A stretch of 64,000 nt of DNA from Rhizobium etli CFN 42 (GCF_000092045.1 NC_007761.1:1243001-1307000); one strand, 5' to 3'. Counted from the stretch's first letter, positions 8,452 through 16,434 are shown. Notes: a model not told the origin generated them from the sequence alone. Translations and numbers: made by a program.

Positions 8452-9069
8452 ATGAAGGATGAGAAGAAGCGCGGCCGACCGAGGGCTTTCGACGCCAAGG
8501 CAGCGCTCGGCAAGGCGCGGGACGTCTTCTGGGACCGGGGCTTTGCCGCCGCCTCGCTCGATAATCTGAGTGCTGCGACCAACCTCAACCGCCCGAGCCT
8601 TTACGGCGCCTTCGGCGACAAAGAGGATCTCTATCTTGATACTTTGGAGGCTTATCGCCAGGACGGCATGGATGCGCTTGCCCAAGCGCTCGACCCATCG
8701 CTGCCGCTGCGCGACAATCTCGCCCGGGTCTATGAAAGCGCGCTGGCGATCTATCTTCACGGTGAAACGGCCGCCCGCGGCTGTCTGCTGATCGGCACGG
8801 CGACGGCTGAGGCGGTCGAGCGTGAACGGGTGCGCGAGGTGCTCGGCCGCAGCCTCAGCGATTTTGACGGCGAGATCGAAAAGCGCATGCGCCTTGCCGT
8901 CGAACGCGGCGAGCTTCCCGAGAGCGCCGATCCGCAGATGCTGGCAAAGTTCGCTTCCGCCGTCATGCATTCGCTCGCCGTGCGCGCCCGCGCCGGCGAC
9001 AGCCGCGACACGCTGGAGGCGATCGCCCGCTCAGGCGTCGATCTGATCTGCGGCACCGCGCGAAGCTGA
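8452..9069 (+). CDS. TetR-family transcriptional regulator
   Basis: A 205-residue one-component repressor. Residues 10-60 are the TetR helix-turn-helix (GRPRAFDAKAALGKARDVFW, then AASLDNLSAATNLNRPSLYGAFGDKEDLY compressed across the domain). The C-terminal ligand domain ends TLEAIARSGVDLICG, a TetR_C type seen in AcrR/NemR-like proteins. It is divergent from a glutathione transferase and converges with an MFS pump, overlapping its 3' end by 39 bp. The pair suggests sensing of a reactive electrophile, by analogy with NemR. Confidence 0.92.
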   Translation: MKDEKKRGRPRAFDAKAALGKARDVFWDRGFAAASLDNLSAATNLNRPSLYGAFGDKEDLYLDTLEAYRQDGMDALAQALDPSLPLRDNLARVYESALAIYLHGETAARGCLLIGTATAEAVERERVREVLGRSLSDFDGEIEKRMRLAVERGELPESADPQMLAKFASAVMHSLAVRARAGDSRDTLEAIARSGVDLICGTARS

Positions 9070-10305
9070 TCCCGATCCGGCCTCGCTGATCCTGGGCCGC
9101 ACCAACCAGACATAAGCGGCGCCGGCGAGAAGCAGCACCGCGGTGCCGAGGAAAACCGCCCGCATGCCGATATGGCCGCCGACGAAGCCGCCAAGGATGG
9201 GACCGGCCACCTGGCCGATATATTGCGAGGAGACGGACAGGCCGAGAATGCCGCCGGCCGCGCTGTCCGGCACGCTGTGGCGGATGACGGCGGTAATACA
9301 GGGCAGGAGCCCGCCGAGGGCGGCCCCCATCATGAAGCGCAGGACGATCAGCTGCCAGGAACTGGTGACGAAGGCCTGCGGAATCAGCAGCAGCCCGGCG
9401 ACGGCAAGCGCGCCCGATATGACCGGCCAGTGGCCGATCCTGTCGGCAAGCCTGCCGAGCCAGGAGGCGGAAAGAATGCTGCCGAGCGCGGCGGCCGACA
9501 TGACGAGACCCGAGATCATCGTCACCTGTGTTGCGACCGGCACGATCTGCGCGACATAGACGGTGATGATCGGTTCGATCGACATATTGGCGAACATCAA
9601 CAGCATGCCCGTCGCCAGCATGGCGACGACAGGGCCTTTATCGGCAATGGATTTCCAGCCGCCGCTTGCCTTGGCCGCCTGTTTGCGGGAAGGCGACTTC
9701 TCCTCCTTGATCAGCAGGGCGGTGGCGAGAAAGGCGAGGAAGATCATCGCCCCGGCAGCGAGAAACGTGCCGCGGATGCCGATAACAGGCGGCAGCACCC
9801 CGCCGATCAGCGGCCCGACAAGATTGCCGGCCATGATGCCGGATGAAAGCACGCCGAGCGCCCAGGCCGAGCGCTCCTTCGGGGTCTGCGTCGCCACCAG
9901 CACCATTGAACCGGAGGAGTAGCCACCGGCGAGCCCAACGAAAAGGCGCAGCGCCACCAGCTGCCAGACATTGCCGGCCATGCCCATCAGCGAAATTGCC
10001 ACCGTCATGCCGAGGCTGGCGCGCATCAGCATCAGCTTGCGGCCGTAAATATCGCCGAGCCGCCCCCAGAGTGGCGCGACGAGCGCGGCGGCCAGGAAGG
10101 TGGCGCCATAGGCGATGCCCGACCATTGCACGATCGCCGCATGGTCGGCCACACCGAGCTCCTCGACATAAAGCGGCAGGAAAGGCAACAGCAGCGTCAT
10201 CGCCACGATGGTGGTGAAGGAGCCGATCAGCGAGACGGCGAGATTGCGCTTCCAATGGATCGAGCCTGCCTTAACGCTCGTCGCGTCCAATTGCGTATCG
10301 GTCAT
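9031..10305 (-). CDS. MFS drug-efflux transporter (DHA1 type)
   Basis: A 12-helix proton antiporter of 424 residues. The first helices carry LPLYVEELGVADHAAIVQW, and motif A is present as PLWGRLGDIYGRKLMLM between helices 2 and 3. Motif C is near GNLVGPLIGGVLPPVIGIRG. The second half repeats the motif as SWLGRLADRIGHWPVISG. The frame is open to 10395, but ATG 10305 keeps a 14-bp perfect palindrome out of the coding region and has GAGGCAGGA just before it. The stop lies 39 bp inside the TetR gene on the other strand. Substrate unknown; a MdtG-like multidrug role is likely. Confidence 0.87.
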   Translation of the reverse strand: MTDTQLDATSVKAGSIHWKRNLAVSLIGSFTTIVAMTLLLPFLPLYVEELGVADHAAIVQWSGIAYGATFLAAALVAPLWGRLGDIYGRKLMLMRASLGMTVAISLMGMAGNVWQLVALRLFVGLAGGYSSGSMVLVATQTPKERSAWALGVLSSGIMAGNLVGPLIGGVLPPVIGIRGTFLAAGAMIFLAFLATALLIKEEKSPSRKQAAKASGGWKSIADKGPVVAMLATGMLLMFANMSIEPIITVYVAQIVPVATQVTMISGLVMSAAALGSILSASWLGRLADRIGHWPVISGALAVAGLLLIPQAFVTSSWQLIVLRFMMGAALGGLLPCITAVIRHSVPDSAAGGILGLSVSSQYIGQVAGPILGGFVGGHIGMRAVFLGTAVLLLAGAAYVWLVRPRISEAGSGSASRGAADQIDA

Positions 10306-10328
10306 TCCTGCCTCGGCGTCGATCACGG

Positions 10329-10397
10329 GGCGCAATTGCGCCGAAACTGGATCATTTGACGTAAATGTGCTAGATGTACTGATTGCGTGATGCAATC
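10329..10397. promoter_or_regulatory. Divergent promoter with two palindromes
   Basis: Between the MFS gene and the NTF2-like gene lie GGCGCAATTGCGCC (10329-10342, perfect 14-bp palindrome) and GATTGC-GTGAT-GCAATC (10381-10397). Both contain ATTGC/GCAAT, so they may be two sites for one regulator. No regulator gene is adjacent on this side. The second site sits 21 bp before ATG 10419. Confidence 0.45.
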
Positions 10398-10418
10398 GGT
10401 TAATCGGAGGATATTGCC

Positions 10419-10760
10419 ATGAACGATATGCGCACGAAGCAGCAGACCGTCCGTGATCTCTACGCCGCCTATCTCGAAGACCGCAAGGATATTGTCGGTG
10501 CCATGCTGACGGAAGACTTTACCTTCTCCAGCCCGCGCGACGATCATATCGACCGCGCGACCTATTTCGAGCGCTGCTGGCCGAAGGAGCCGTTCTTCCG
10601 CGCTATTGATATCGAATTCCTGGCGGTCGACGGCGATGAAGCTGCTGTCCGCTACCGCGCCGAAAAACTCGACGGCGGCAGCTTCGGCAATATGGAGAGC
10701 CTTCGTTTCCGGGGCGACAGAATTGCTTCGGTGGAGGTCTATTTCGGACGAACTCTGTAG
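10419..10760 (+). CDS. SnoaL/NTF2-like small protein
   Basis: A 113-residue single-domain protein of the NTF2-like superfamily (SnoaL_2 type). The signs are the N-terminal helix TVRDLYAAYLEDRKDIVGAM, the strand LTEDFTFSSPRDDHIDRATY and the closing strands VRYRAEKLDGGSF and RIASVEVYFGRTL. Such proteins are ligand-binding or act as small isomerases; no catalytic residues can be assigned. The ribosome site GGAGG lies 8 bp before ATG. Its stop is directly followed by the stop of the convergent TSUP gene with no intervening base. Confidence 0.8.
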   Translation: MNDMRTKQQTVRDLYAAYLEDRKDIVGAMLTEDFTFSSPRDDHIDRATYFERCWPKEPFFRAIDIEFLAVDGDEAAVRYRAEKLDGGSFGNMESLRFRGDRIASVEVYFGRTL

Positions 10761-11492
10761 TTAGAAGATCCGCAGCGCCGACGTCGTGATGATGACCATC
10801 GAGACTGCCACCATCAGCGCCCGTACCGGCAGCCGCTTGACGAGCATGGCGCCGAAAGGGGCGGCGATGACGCCGCCGATGATCAGGCCGATCGCCGAAT
10901 TGAGCTCCGACCAGCCGAGCGTCAGGATGAAGGTCAGCGAAATCGTCAGCGTTACCGCAAATTCGGTGAAATTGGTCGAGCCGATCACCCGTTTCAGATC
11001 ATGGCCGCGCCCGACCAGCGTGCTGGTCACGACAGGCCCCCATCCGCCGCCGCCGATGGCATCGAGCAGGCCGCCGAAAAAGCCGACGGGCGGCACGATC
11101 CAGTCGCGTACCTCGCGCGTTGGCCGCGGCCGAAAGGCCTTGAACAGGATCAGCAGACCGATCGCGATCAGATAGGCCGACACGAAGGGCTCGACCACCT
11201 TGCCGTCGATATTGGCCAGCAGATAGGCGCCGATCGCCCCGCCGATCATGCCGGCAGGCGCCAACCGCGCCACCAGCCGCCAGTCGACATTGCGATGATA
11301 GGCATGCGAAATGCCAGATGCCGCCGTCGTGAACATTTCCGTCACATGCGTCATCGCGCTGGCATTGGCCGCCGGCACTCCGAAGGCCAGCAGGCTCGTC
11401 GTCGACAGCACTCCGAAGGCCATGCCGAGCGCGCCGTCGACGATCTGCGCGCAGAAGCCGACGGCGATGAAGAAGAAGATATCCGATGTCAT
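10761..11492 (-). CDS. TSUP (TauE/SafE) family membrane permease
   Basis: An integral membrane protein of 243 residues with about seven hydrophobic helices. The family repeats are MTSDIFFFIAVGFCAQIVDG and the glycine-rich VPPVGFFGGLLDAIGGGGWG, followed by IGSTNFTEFAVTLTISL. TSUP proteins move sulfite, sulfoacetate or related anions across the inner membrane. It has no clear operon partner. The substrate cannot be read from the sequence and there is no sulfur gene nearby. Confidence 0.88.
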   Translation of the reverse strand: MTSDIFFFIAVGFCAQIVDGALGMAFGVLSTTSLLAFGVPAANASAMTHVTEMFTTAASGISHAYHRNVDWRLVARLAPAGMIGGAIGAYLLANIDGKVVEPFVSAYLIAIGLLILFKAFRPRPTREVRDWIVPPVGFFGGLLDAIGGGGWGPVVTSTLVGRGHDLKRVIGSTNFTEFAVTLTISLTFILTLGWSELNSAIGLIIGGVIAAPFGAMLVKRLPVRALMVAVSMVIITTSALRIF

Positions 11493-11550
11493 GCAGTCCC
11501 TCAGACGAACGGTAGCATCAGAATCCGCGATGCGTGAGACACTTGTGACC

Positions 11551-12204
11551 TCACGCCGAAAAACCGCGCTGCTTCAGCCGGACGATCTTGAAAAAACCAT
11601 TCGGAAAGACCGGCAGAATTTCGGCCGTTGAAAAATCGCCGCGGCGCTCGGCCCAGGCGACGATGCGGTGGATGCGGAAGGCGGACGACCAGCCGATGTG
11701 GCGCACCAGCGGCGCCACCGCCGCCTCGATCGCGCCCTGCAGACCGGCGCCGTCGCCGAGCTTGCTGGCCAGGATGATCTCGCCGCCGGGCCGCAGCACC
11801 CGGGCGCATTCGTCCAGCGCCCGCTCGGGCTCGGGAATGAGCGTGATGACGAAGGGCAGGCAGACCACGTCGAAAGACTTGTCGGCAAAGCGCAGGACAT
11901 GCGCATCCATCACCTCGAGCGCCCGCACATGTCGAAGGTTTTCGCGCCGCACCTTTTCGCGCGCCCGTGCGATCATATGTTCGGAAATGTCGATGCCGGT
12001 CACCCGGCAGCGGCTGGGATAGTGGGCGAGCGTCAGACCGGTGCCGGTGCCGATTTCAAGAATATCGGTGCCCGCCGCGGCGGCAAGCCCGGCAAGCTTG
12101 CGGTGGCCGTCGCGCAGGATGCCGCGATAGACGCGATCATAGACCGGTGCCCAGCGCTGATAGATTTTCTTCTGATCTTTCGCCCTGTTGCCAAGCTCCG
12201 ACAT
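11551..12204 (-). CDS. SAM-dependent methyltransferase, Rhodobacter-type PmtA-like
   Basis: A class I methyltransferase of 217 residues. Motif I is ILEIGTGTGLTL, followed by the acidic end of strand 2 in VTGIDISEHMIARAREKV, and motif post-II/III as LDECARVLRPGGEIILASK. The N-terminal YQRWAPVYDRVYRGI and the C-terminal FPNGFFKIVRLK match phosphatidylethanolamine N-methyltransferases of the Rhodobacter type (UbiE-like). It would then make phosphatidylcholine at the membrane; another lipid or quinone substrate is possible. ATG 12204 has the ribosome site AGGGAGGG; an in-frame ATG at 12225 lies before it. Confidence 0.8.
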   Translation of the reverse strand: MSELGNRAKDQKKIYQRWAPVYDRVYRGILRDGHRKLAGLAAAAGTDILEIGTGTGLTLAHYPSRCRVTGIDISEHMIARAREKVRRENLRHVRALEVMDAHVLRFADKSFDVVCLPFVITLIPEPERALDECARVLRPGGEIILASKLGDGAGLQGAIEAAVAPLVRHIGWSSAFRIHRIVAWAERRGDFSTAEILPVFPNGFFKIVRLKQRGFSA

Positions 12205-12318
12205 GCCTACACCCTCCCTGCGCATGAACCTGAGAATCGGAGTCGATTTTCGAAAAGATCATACGTTTATCGCAAACATAGAGCGCCTTGGCGCCTCTCA
12301 CAGAGCCGCGGCGCTCTA

Positions 12319-12357
12319 AAAACCCAGGACTTCAACTCCTGAGCGTGGAGTTGGGTT
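12319..12357 (-). terminator. Rho-independent terminator of the small exported protein gene
   Basis: Read on the minus strand, CAACTCC (12348-12354 complement) pairs with GGAGTTG seven bases on, within a longer imperfect stem ending GGG, and is followed by TTTTTAG. It lies 45 bp beyond the stop at 12402. Confidence 0.65.
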
Positions 12358-12367
12358 CCGCTCGGAA

Positions 12368-12383
12368 TGTGACTGAAGTCACA
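12368..12383. promoter_or_regulatory. Perfect CRP-like palindrome TGTGA-N6-TCACA
   Basis: TGTGACTGAAGTCACA is a perfect inverted repeat of two seven-base arms and has the exact half-sites of enterobacterial CRP. It lies 164 bp before the methyltransferase start and 18 bp beyond the stop of the upstream gene. Whether a rhizobial CRP/FNR-family protein reads it is not known. Confidence 0.4.
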
Positions 12384-12401
12384 AACCGCCCCAGTGGCCA
12401 G

Positions 12402-12728
12402 CTATTTCGTTGGCGTGAACCCGAGCTTCTCAGCATCCATCGCGCTGCCGATCTCGACCGATTTCTCCTGCTTGTCATAGACGCAGATCTGGACGATGAG
12501 CCCCTTGGCCCCCTTCGGCTTTCCCGTCACCAGGGCCAGCCCGTAATGCGAGGTGCCGAAGGGATCGACGGCGGCCTTCGGCTTCTCGATCGCGACCGCC
12601 GCCTTCCTGCACTTGGCGTCGACGTCGGCAGCCAGCTGTTTCCAGGCCTCGTCCGAAGAAGCCTGCGCCGCAGTGATAAGAAAGGGAAGTGCGGCCATGG
12701 CGAGATGCGGGATTATATTCCTGTTCAT
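12402..12728 (-). CDS. Small exported protein, unknown function
   Basis: A 108-residue protein I do not recognise. It begins MNRNIIPHLAMAALPFLITA and has a classic Sec signal peptide with a likely cut after AQA (residues 20-22). The mature part of about 86 residues has two cysteines (DAKCRKAA and VQICVYDK) that could form a periplasmic disulfide, and basic patches such as KPKGAKG. ATG 12728 has GGAG seven bases before it; longer upstream reading frames are shadows of sodB. It is divergent from sodB. Confidence 0.72.
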   Translation of the reverse strand: MNRNIIPHLAMAALPFLITAAQASSDEAWKQLAADVDAKCRKAAVAIEKPKAAVDPFGTSHYGLALVTGKPKGAKGLIVQICVYDKQEKSVEIGSAMDAEKLGFTPTK

Positions 12729-12941
12729 ATCGGATCTCCATTGGTGTCGGTCGCCGGTGAGGCGGTTTCCGGGGCGGCATGCAGGCGATTTTGTAAGTCC
12801 GAATCCCGCCCTGAAGCTGAGGCAAATTTTCCTCCGTCCGGTCGTTTTTTTGATATTTCGCTGGTTGCCTCTCCCCCTTTCCCCTCCTATGTTCCGCCTC
12901 ACCTGCCGATGACGCAATCTATTGCCAAGAGGAGATCTGAC

Positions 12942-13544
12942 ATGGCTTTCGAATTGCCTGAACTTCCTTATGATTACGAAGCACTTGCTCCCTTCATGTC
13001 GAAGGAAACGCTGGAGTTTCACCACGACAAGCACCACAAGGCCTATGTCGACAACGGCAACAAGCTCGCCGCCGAAGCCGGCCTTGCCGATCTCTCGCTC
13101 GAAGAGGTCGTGAAGAAGTCGTTCGGCACCAATGCCGGCCTCTTCAACAACGCCGCCCAGCACTACAACCACATCCATTTCTGGAAGTGGATGAAGAAGG
13201 GCGGCGGCGGCAACAAGCTGCCGGGCAAGCTCGAAGCGGCTTTCGCCTCCGATCTCGGCGGCTACGACAAGTTCAAGGCCGATTTCGCCAATGCCGGCGC
13301 CACCCAGTTCGGCTCCGGCTGGGCCTGGGTTTCCGTCAAGAACGGCAAGCTCGAAATCTCCAAGACCCCTAACGGCGAAAACCCGCTCGTCCACGGCGCC
13401 ACTCCGATCCTCGGCGTCGACGTCTGGGAGCACTCCTATTACATCGACTATCGCAACGCCCGCCCGAAATATCTCGAGGCCTTCATCGATAGCCTGATCA
13501 ACTGGGACTACGTCCTGGAACGCTACGAAGAAGCCACGAAGTAA
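12942..13544 (+). CDS. sodB: Iron/manganese superoxide dismutase
   Basis: A 200-residue Fe/Mn superoxide dismutase that removes superoxide in the cytoplasm. The metal ligands are visible: His in LEFHHDKHHKAYVDNGN, His in NNAAQHYNHIHFW, and the Asp/His pair in LGVDVWEHSYYIDYRN. The motif FGSGWAWVSVKNGKLEI follows the second helix. No signal peptide is present. ATG 12942 has AAGAGGAGA before it. A strong terminator follows. Metal choice (Fe or Mn) cannot be settled by eye; rhizobial homologues include cambialistic forms. Confidence 0.95.
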   Translation: MAFELPELPYDYEALAPFMSKETLEFHHDKHHKAYVDNGNKLAAEAGLADLSLEEVVKKSFGTNAGLFNNAAQHYNHIHFWKWMKKGGGGNKLPGKLEAAFASDLGGYDKFKADFANAGATQFGSGWAWVSVKNGKLEISKTPNGENPLVHGATPILGVDVWEHSYYIDYRNARPKYLEAFIDSLINWDYVLERYEEATK

Positions 13545-13598
13545 GCGGTTCGAGGCTGCCGCCATCGGCGGCGGTCTCTCAGCCTGTTTGAGTTTGCG

Positions 13599-13622
13599 CC
13601 CGGCGTTCCCCCGAACGCCGGG
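13599..13622 (+). terminator. Rho-independent terminator after sodB
   Basis: CCCGGCGTTC and GAACGCCGGG form a perfect 10-bp stem around a CCCC loop, followed by TGTTTGTTTTC. It lies 55 bp beyond the sodB stop. Confidence 0.88.
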
Positions 13623-13681
13623 TGTTTGTTTTCACATCCCGTCGTCATATCCCTGTTACCGACCGATCCTAACCACGCCTC

Positions 13682-14527
13682 ATGTCCATGTCCGCTCTTC
13701 CCCTGTTCCGCTTCGGCATCATTGCCGATCCGCAATATGCGGCCATCCCCCCGCATGCGGCCATGGACCGCCACTACGCCAACAGCCTCACCAAGGTCGC
13801 CGAGGCGATCGTGATCTTCAACAGTTGGGATTTGAGCTTCGTCATGACTCTCGGCGATGTCATCGACCGCAGCTTCAAAAGCTTCGACGATATCCTGCCG
13901 CTCTATGAGAAGCTGAGGCACGAGGCGCTCTTCCTGCTCGGCAACCATGATTTCTCCGTCTCCGCGGGGCACCTCTCCGAAGTCGCCACACGTCTCGGAA
14001 TGCCGTCGCCCTATTACAGCTTCTCCCGCCACGGCTGGCGCTTCATCGTGCTCGACGGCAACGAGATCAGCACCTTCGCGCTGCCCGAGGGCCATCCGCA
14101 CCGCGCCCTTGCCGCGCAAATGCTGGCCGAGCTGGAGGCGAAGGGCGCCAGGAATGCGCATCGGTGGAATGCCGCGCTGAGCGACGCGCAGTTCGCCTGG
14201 CTTGGCGATCAAATCGCAGAGGCGGCCGCGGCTGGCGAGAAGGTGATCGTCATGAATCACTATCCCGTGCATCTGCCGAGTGAGCACGGCATGTGGGACA
14301 GCGAGCGCATCGTCGCGCTGCTCGCCTCGCACGACAACGTCGTCGCCTATCTCAACGGCCATGACCACGTGGGCAATTACGGCAAGGCCGGCGCCTGCCA
14401 TTTCGTCAATTTCAAGGGCGTGGTCGACACCGAAAGCGAAAACGCCTTCGCCATCGTCGAAGTCTACCCCGATCGTCTCGAAATCCGCGGCTTCGGGCGC
14501 GAAGAGAGTCGGACGCTGGTTTATTAG
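13682..14527 (+). CDS. Calcineurin-type metallophosphatase
   Basis: A 281-residue binuclear metal phosphoesterase. All five family blocks are present in order: GIIADPQYA (Asp), VMTLGDVIDR (Asp), LFLLGNHDFS (Asn-His), VIVMNHYPVH (His) and AYLNGHDHVGNYG (His-x-His). The pattern, with a short DPQY first block, resembles the Mn-dependent ADP-ribose/CDP-alcohol phosphatases, so a small-molecule diphosphate is the likely substrate. No signal peptide is seen. An alternative start is ATG 13688, two codons on. Monocistronic, convergent with the WYL regulator. Confidence 0.86.
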   Translation: MSMSALPLFRFGIIADPQYAAIPPHAAMDRHYANSLTKVAEAIVIFNSWDLSFVMTLGDVIDRSFKSFDDILPLYEKLRHEALFLLGNHDFSVSAGHLSEVATRLGMPSPYYSFSRHGWRFIVLDGNEISTFALPEGHPHRALAAQMLAELEAKGARNAHRWNAALSDAQFAWLGDQIAEAAAAGEKVIVMNHYPVHLPSEHGMWDSERIVALLASHDNVVAYLNGHDHVGNYGKAGACHFVNFKGVVDTESENAFAIVEVYPDRLEIRGFGREESRTLVY

Positions 14528-14608
14528 GTCAGACTGCGCGCGCTATTTTCGGGCTTGAGTCCCAAGCGTTGGCGGCAAGGGGCTGGCGGCGATCCCAGGC
14601 CCCAAATA

Positions 14609-15301
14609 TCACCCTGCCACAGCCTTTTCCGCCCACCCACTCGTCCACAACTCCCGCAGCCGGTCGCCGTCCCCCTTGAAGAAGGCTTCGGCTGCCGCGC
14701 AATGCTCCACCCGGTCGCTGCGGAAATTGCGGATCGCCCGGCGCAGCTCGCACCAGGCGACGACATTGGCGGTCTGCGAATAATAGATCAGCGCGATCGG
14801 CTGGATCGTTCGCTCGGTGGCGCGGCCGAGCTCGTCGCGGTAGGCGAGCATCAGTTTGCGTTCGTCGCGGATCGCCCGGCGCACGACCGCAAGGTCGAAA
14901 CCGGCCGGCTGCGCGGTCGAGCCCCAGGCATAAAGCGCCTTGTTGTTCATCGCCTGGCGCAACGGCGCCGGCACGGCGCCTGATATCTTCTGGTTGACCC
15001 GGCGGGCGGCCTGCTTCAGCTCCTGGTCCGCCGTGCGTTCGAGCAGCGCCAGCGACAGAACGATCGCCTCCATCTCCTCGATCGAGAACATCAGGGGCGG
15101 CAGGTCGAAGCCGGGCCGCATGATGTAGCCGATGCCGCGCTCGCCTTCGATCGGCACCCGCATCGCCTGAAGCGCGGCGATATCGCGATAGATCGAGCGC
15201 ACCGTTACCTCGAGCGTCTCGGCCATAACAGCCGCCGTCATCGGTTTTCTGGCGAGCCGCAGGATTTGAATGATCTCGAAAAGCCGCGAAGCCTTGCGCA
15301 T
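14609..15301 (-). CDS. HTH-WYL (YafY-type) transcriptional regulator
   Basis: A 230-residue regulator. Residues 1-60 form a winged helix (MRKASRLFEIIQILRLARKP, ALEVTVRSIYRDI compressed in the second helix). Residues 125-215 carry a WYL domain with LAYRDELGRATERTIQPIAL and YYSQTANVVAWCELRRAIRNFR, a fold that binds nucleic acid or a small ligand. ATG 15301 follows GGGAGAGG. It is divergent from a LysE exporter, with CTGACA-ATACAC-TGTCAG at 15326-15343 between them, so it probably controls that exporter and itself. Confidence 0.9.
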   Translation of the reverse strand: MRKASRLFEIIQILRLARKPMTAAVMAETLEVTVRSIYRDIAALQAMRVPIEGERGIGYIMRPGFDLPPLMFSIEEMEAIVLSLALLERTADQELKQAARRVNQKISGAVPAPLRQAMNNKALYAWGSTAQPAGFDLAVVRRAIRDERKLMLAYRDELGRATERTIQPIALIYYSQTANVVAWCELRRAIRNFRSDRVEHCAAAEAFFKGDGDRLRELWTSGWAEKAVAG

Positions 15302-15325
15302 TTTGCCTCTCCCACCCTCACGCTC

Positions 15326-15343
15326 CTGACAATACACTGTCAG
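15326..15343. promoter_or_regulatory. Candidate WYL-regulator operator
   Basis: CTGACA-ATACAC-TGTCAG is a perfect inverted repeat with six-base arms, 24 bp before the regulator start and 84 bp before lysE. CTGACA/TGTCAG repeats beside YafY-type regulators fit this family; binding is inferred. Confidence 0.6.
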
Positions 15344-15427
15344 TTGGGTTTGCGTATAGAGCGCCTATCGGATTGAAATCTCTTAGGGTCTCCAAAAGGC
15401 CCCTCGAACGACAAGGCGTCAACTGAC

Positions 15428-16063
15428 ATGAATTACCACGAAAACCTCTGGCTCTTCTTCACCCTTCTCTTCGGCATCATCATCGTGCCCGGCATGGACA
15501 TGCTCTTCGTGCTCGCCAATGCGCTGAGCGGCGGTATCCGGCGGGGACTGGCGGCAACTGGCGGCATCATGGCGGGGGGCGCCGTGCATTCGGCCTATGG
15601 CGCGGCCGGCGTCGGTGTGCTCGTCACCATGCTGCCGCAGCTCTTCAATGTGCTGCTCTTTGCCGGCGTCGCCTATATGATCTGGATCGGCATTTCGCTG
15701 ATGCGCAGTTCGATCACCGTCGAGGCGGTCGGGCCGGCAACGGCGCGCTCCGGCTGGCGCGCCTTCCGCCAGGGCGCCGTCACCTGTCTGATCAATCCCA
15801 AGGCCTATATCTTCATGTTCGCCGTCTATCCGCAGTTCCTGAGGCCGGAATTTGGCCCCGTCTGGAAGCAGGGCCTGATCATGGGGGCCATGACGATCGC
15901 CACCCAGTTCGCCATTTACGGCACGCTGGCAATGACCGCCGGCCGCAGCCGTGATCTTCTCGTCGGAAATCCCGATGCCACGGCCTTTGTCGGCCGCTGC
16001 GCCGGACTGCTTCTGGTCGCAGTCTCCGCGCTCAGTCTCTGGCAGGGTTGGAAAAGCGCGTGA
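15428..16063 (+). CDS. LysE/RhtB-family amino acid exporter
   Basis: An inner-membrane exporter of 211 residues with six hydrophobic segments. It has the family signature GMDMLFVLANALSGGIRRGL after helix 1, VAYMIWIGISLMRSS in the middle and CLINPKAYIFMFAVYPQF in the second half, matching the conserved NPK block. These proteins export amino acids or their toxic analogues. Its divergent WYL regulator likely senses the substrate. The gene ends 53 bp before a truncated RpiR fragment, where the accessory sugar locus begins. Confidence 0.9.
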   Translation: MNYHENLWLFFTLLFGIIIVPGMDMLFVLANALSGGIRRGLAATGGIMAGGAVHSAYGAAGVGVLVTMLPQLFNVLLFAGVAYMIWIGISLMRSSITVEAVGPATARSGWRAFRQGAVTCLINPKAYIFMFAVYPQFLRPEFGPVWKQGLIMGAMTIATQFAIYGTLAMTAGRSRDLLVGNPDATAFVGRCAGLLLVAVSALSLWQGWKSA

Positions 16064-16116
16064 GCCTCAAACTCCTGCCGCTTCAGACCGATGCAGCGGC
16101 GGAAGTCGGTTCATCT

Positions 16117-16434
16117 TCAGCGATGATTTGCGGCAGTGCTACGGAGATGTTCTCTTATCATCGCGCGAAACTCGCCGAATGTCTGGAACCCAATGTGCCG
16201 CACAAGCCGATGGACCGTTGTTGGAGAAACGCGGCACCTGCGCGCGACCGCGGCAGCACTTTCAAATGCCGTTATGTCAGGTGTTTCCAGAATCTCCCTT
16301 GCGACGCGTTCGAGACCGACGGGAAATACCAACCGCCGGCTGGCGATCAGGCGCTTCAGTTCTTGCAGTGTTGAGAGAGGAGGAGAGTTTTGATCCGGTA
16401 CCATTGCAAGCACTTTCAAAAGAGGTGCCTTCAC
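16117..16434 (-). pseudogene. RpiR/MurR-family regulator, N-terminal fragment
   Basis: Only the DNA-binding part of an RpiR-type sugar regulator remains, 105 residues or 95 from ATG 16404. The HTH region is recognisable: FPVGLERVAREILETPD, AFESAAAVARRCRVSPTTVHRLVRHIGFQTFGEFR. Family members run about 280 residues with a C-terminal SIS sugar-phosphate domain; here the frame stops at AANHR and only 53 bp remain before the lysE stop. No SIS sequence is visible nearby. Neither start (GTG 16434, ATG 16404) has a good ribosome site. It is most likely a relic at the edge of the carbohydrate locus, though a small HTH-only regulator cannot be excluded. Confidence 0.7.

Noticed and set aside
12368..12383. 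Rhizobial Clr box
   Set aside because: The arms fit enterobacterial CRP but miss three positions of the Clr consensus as I remember it.
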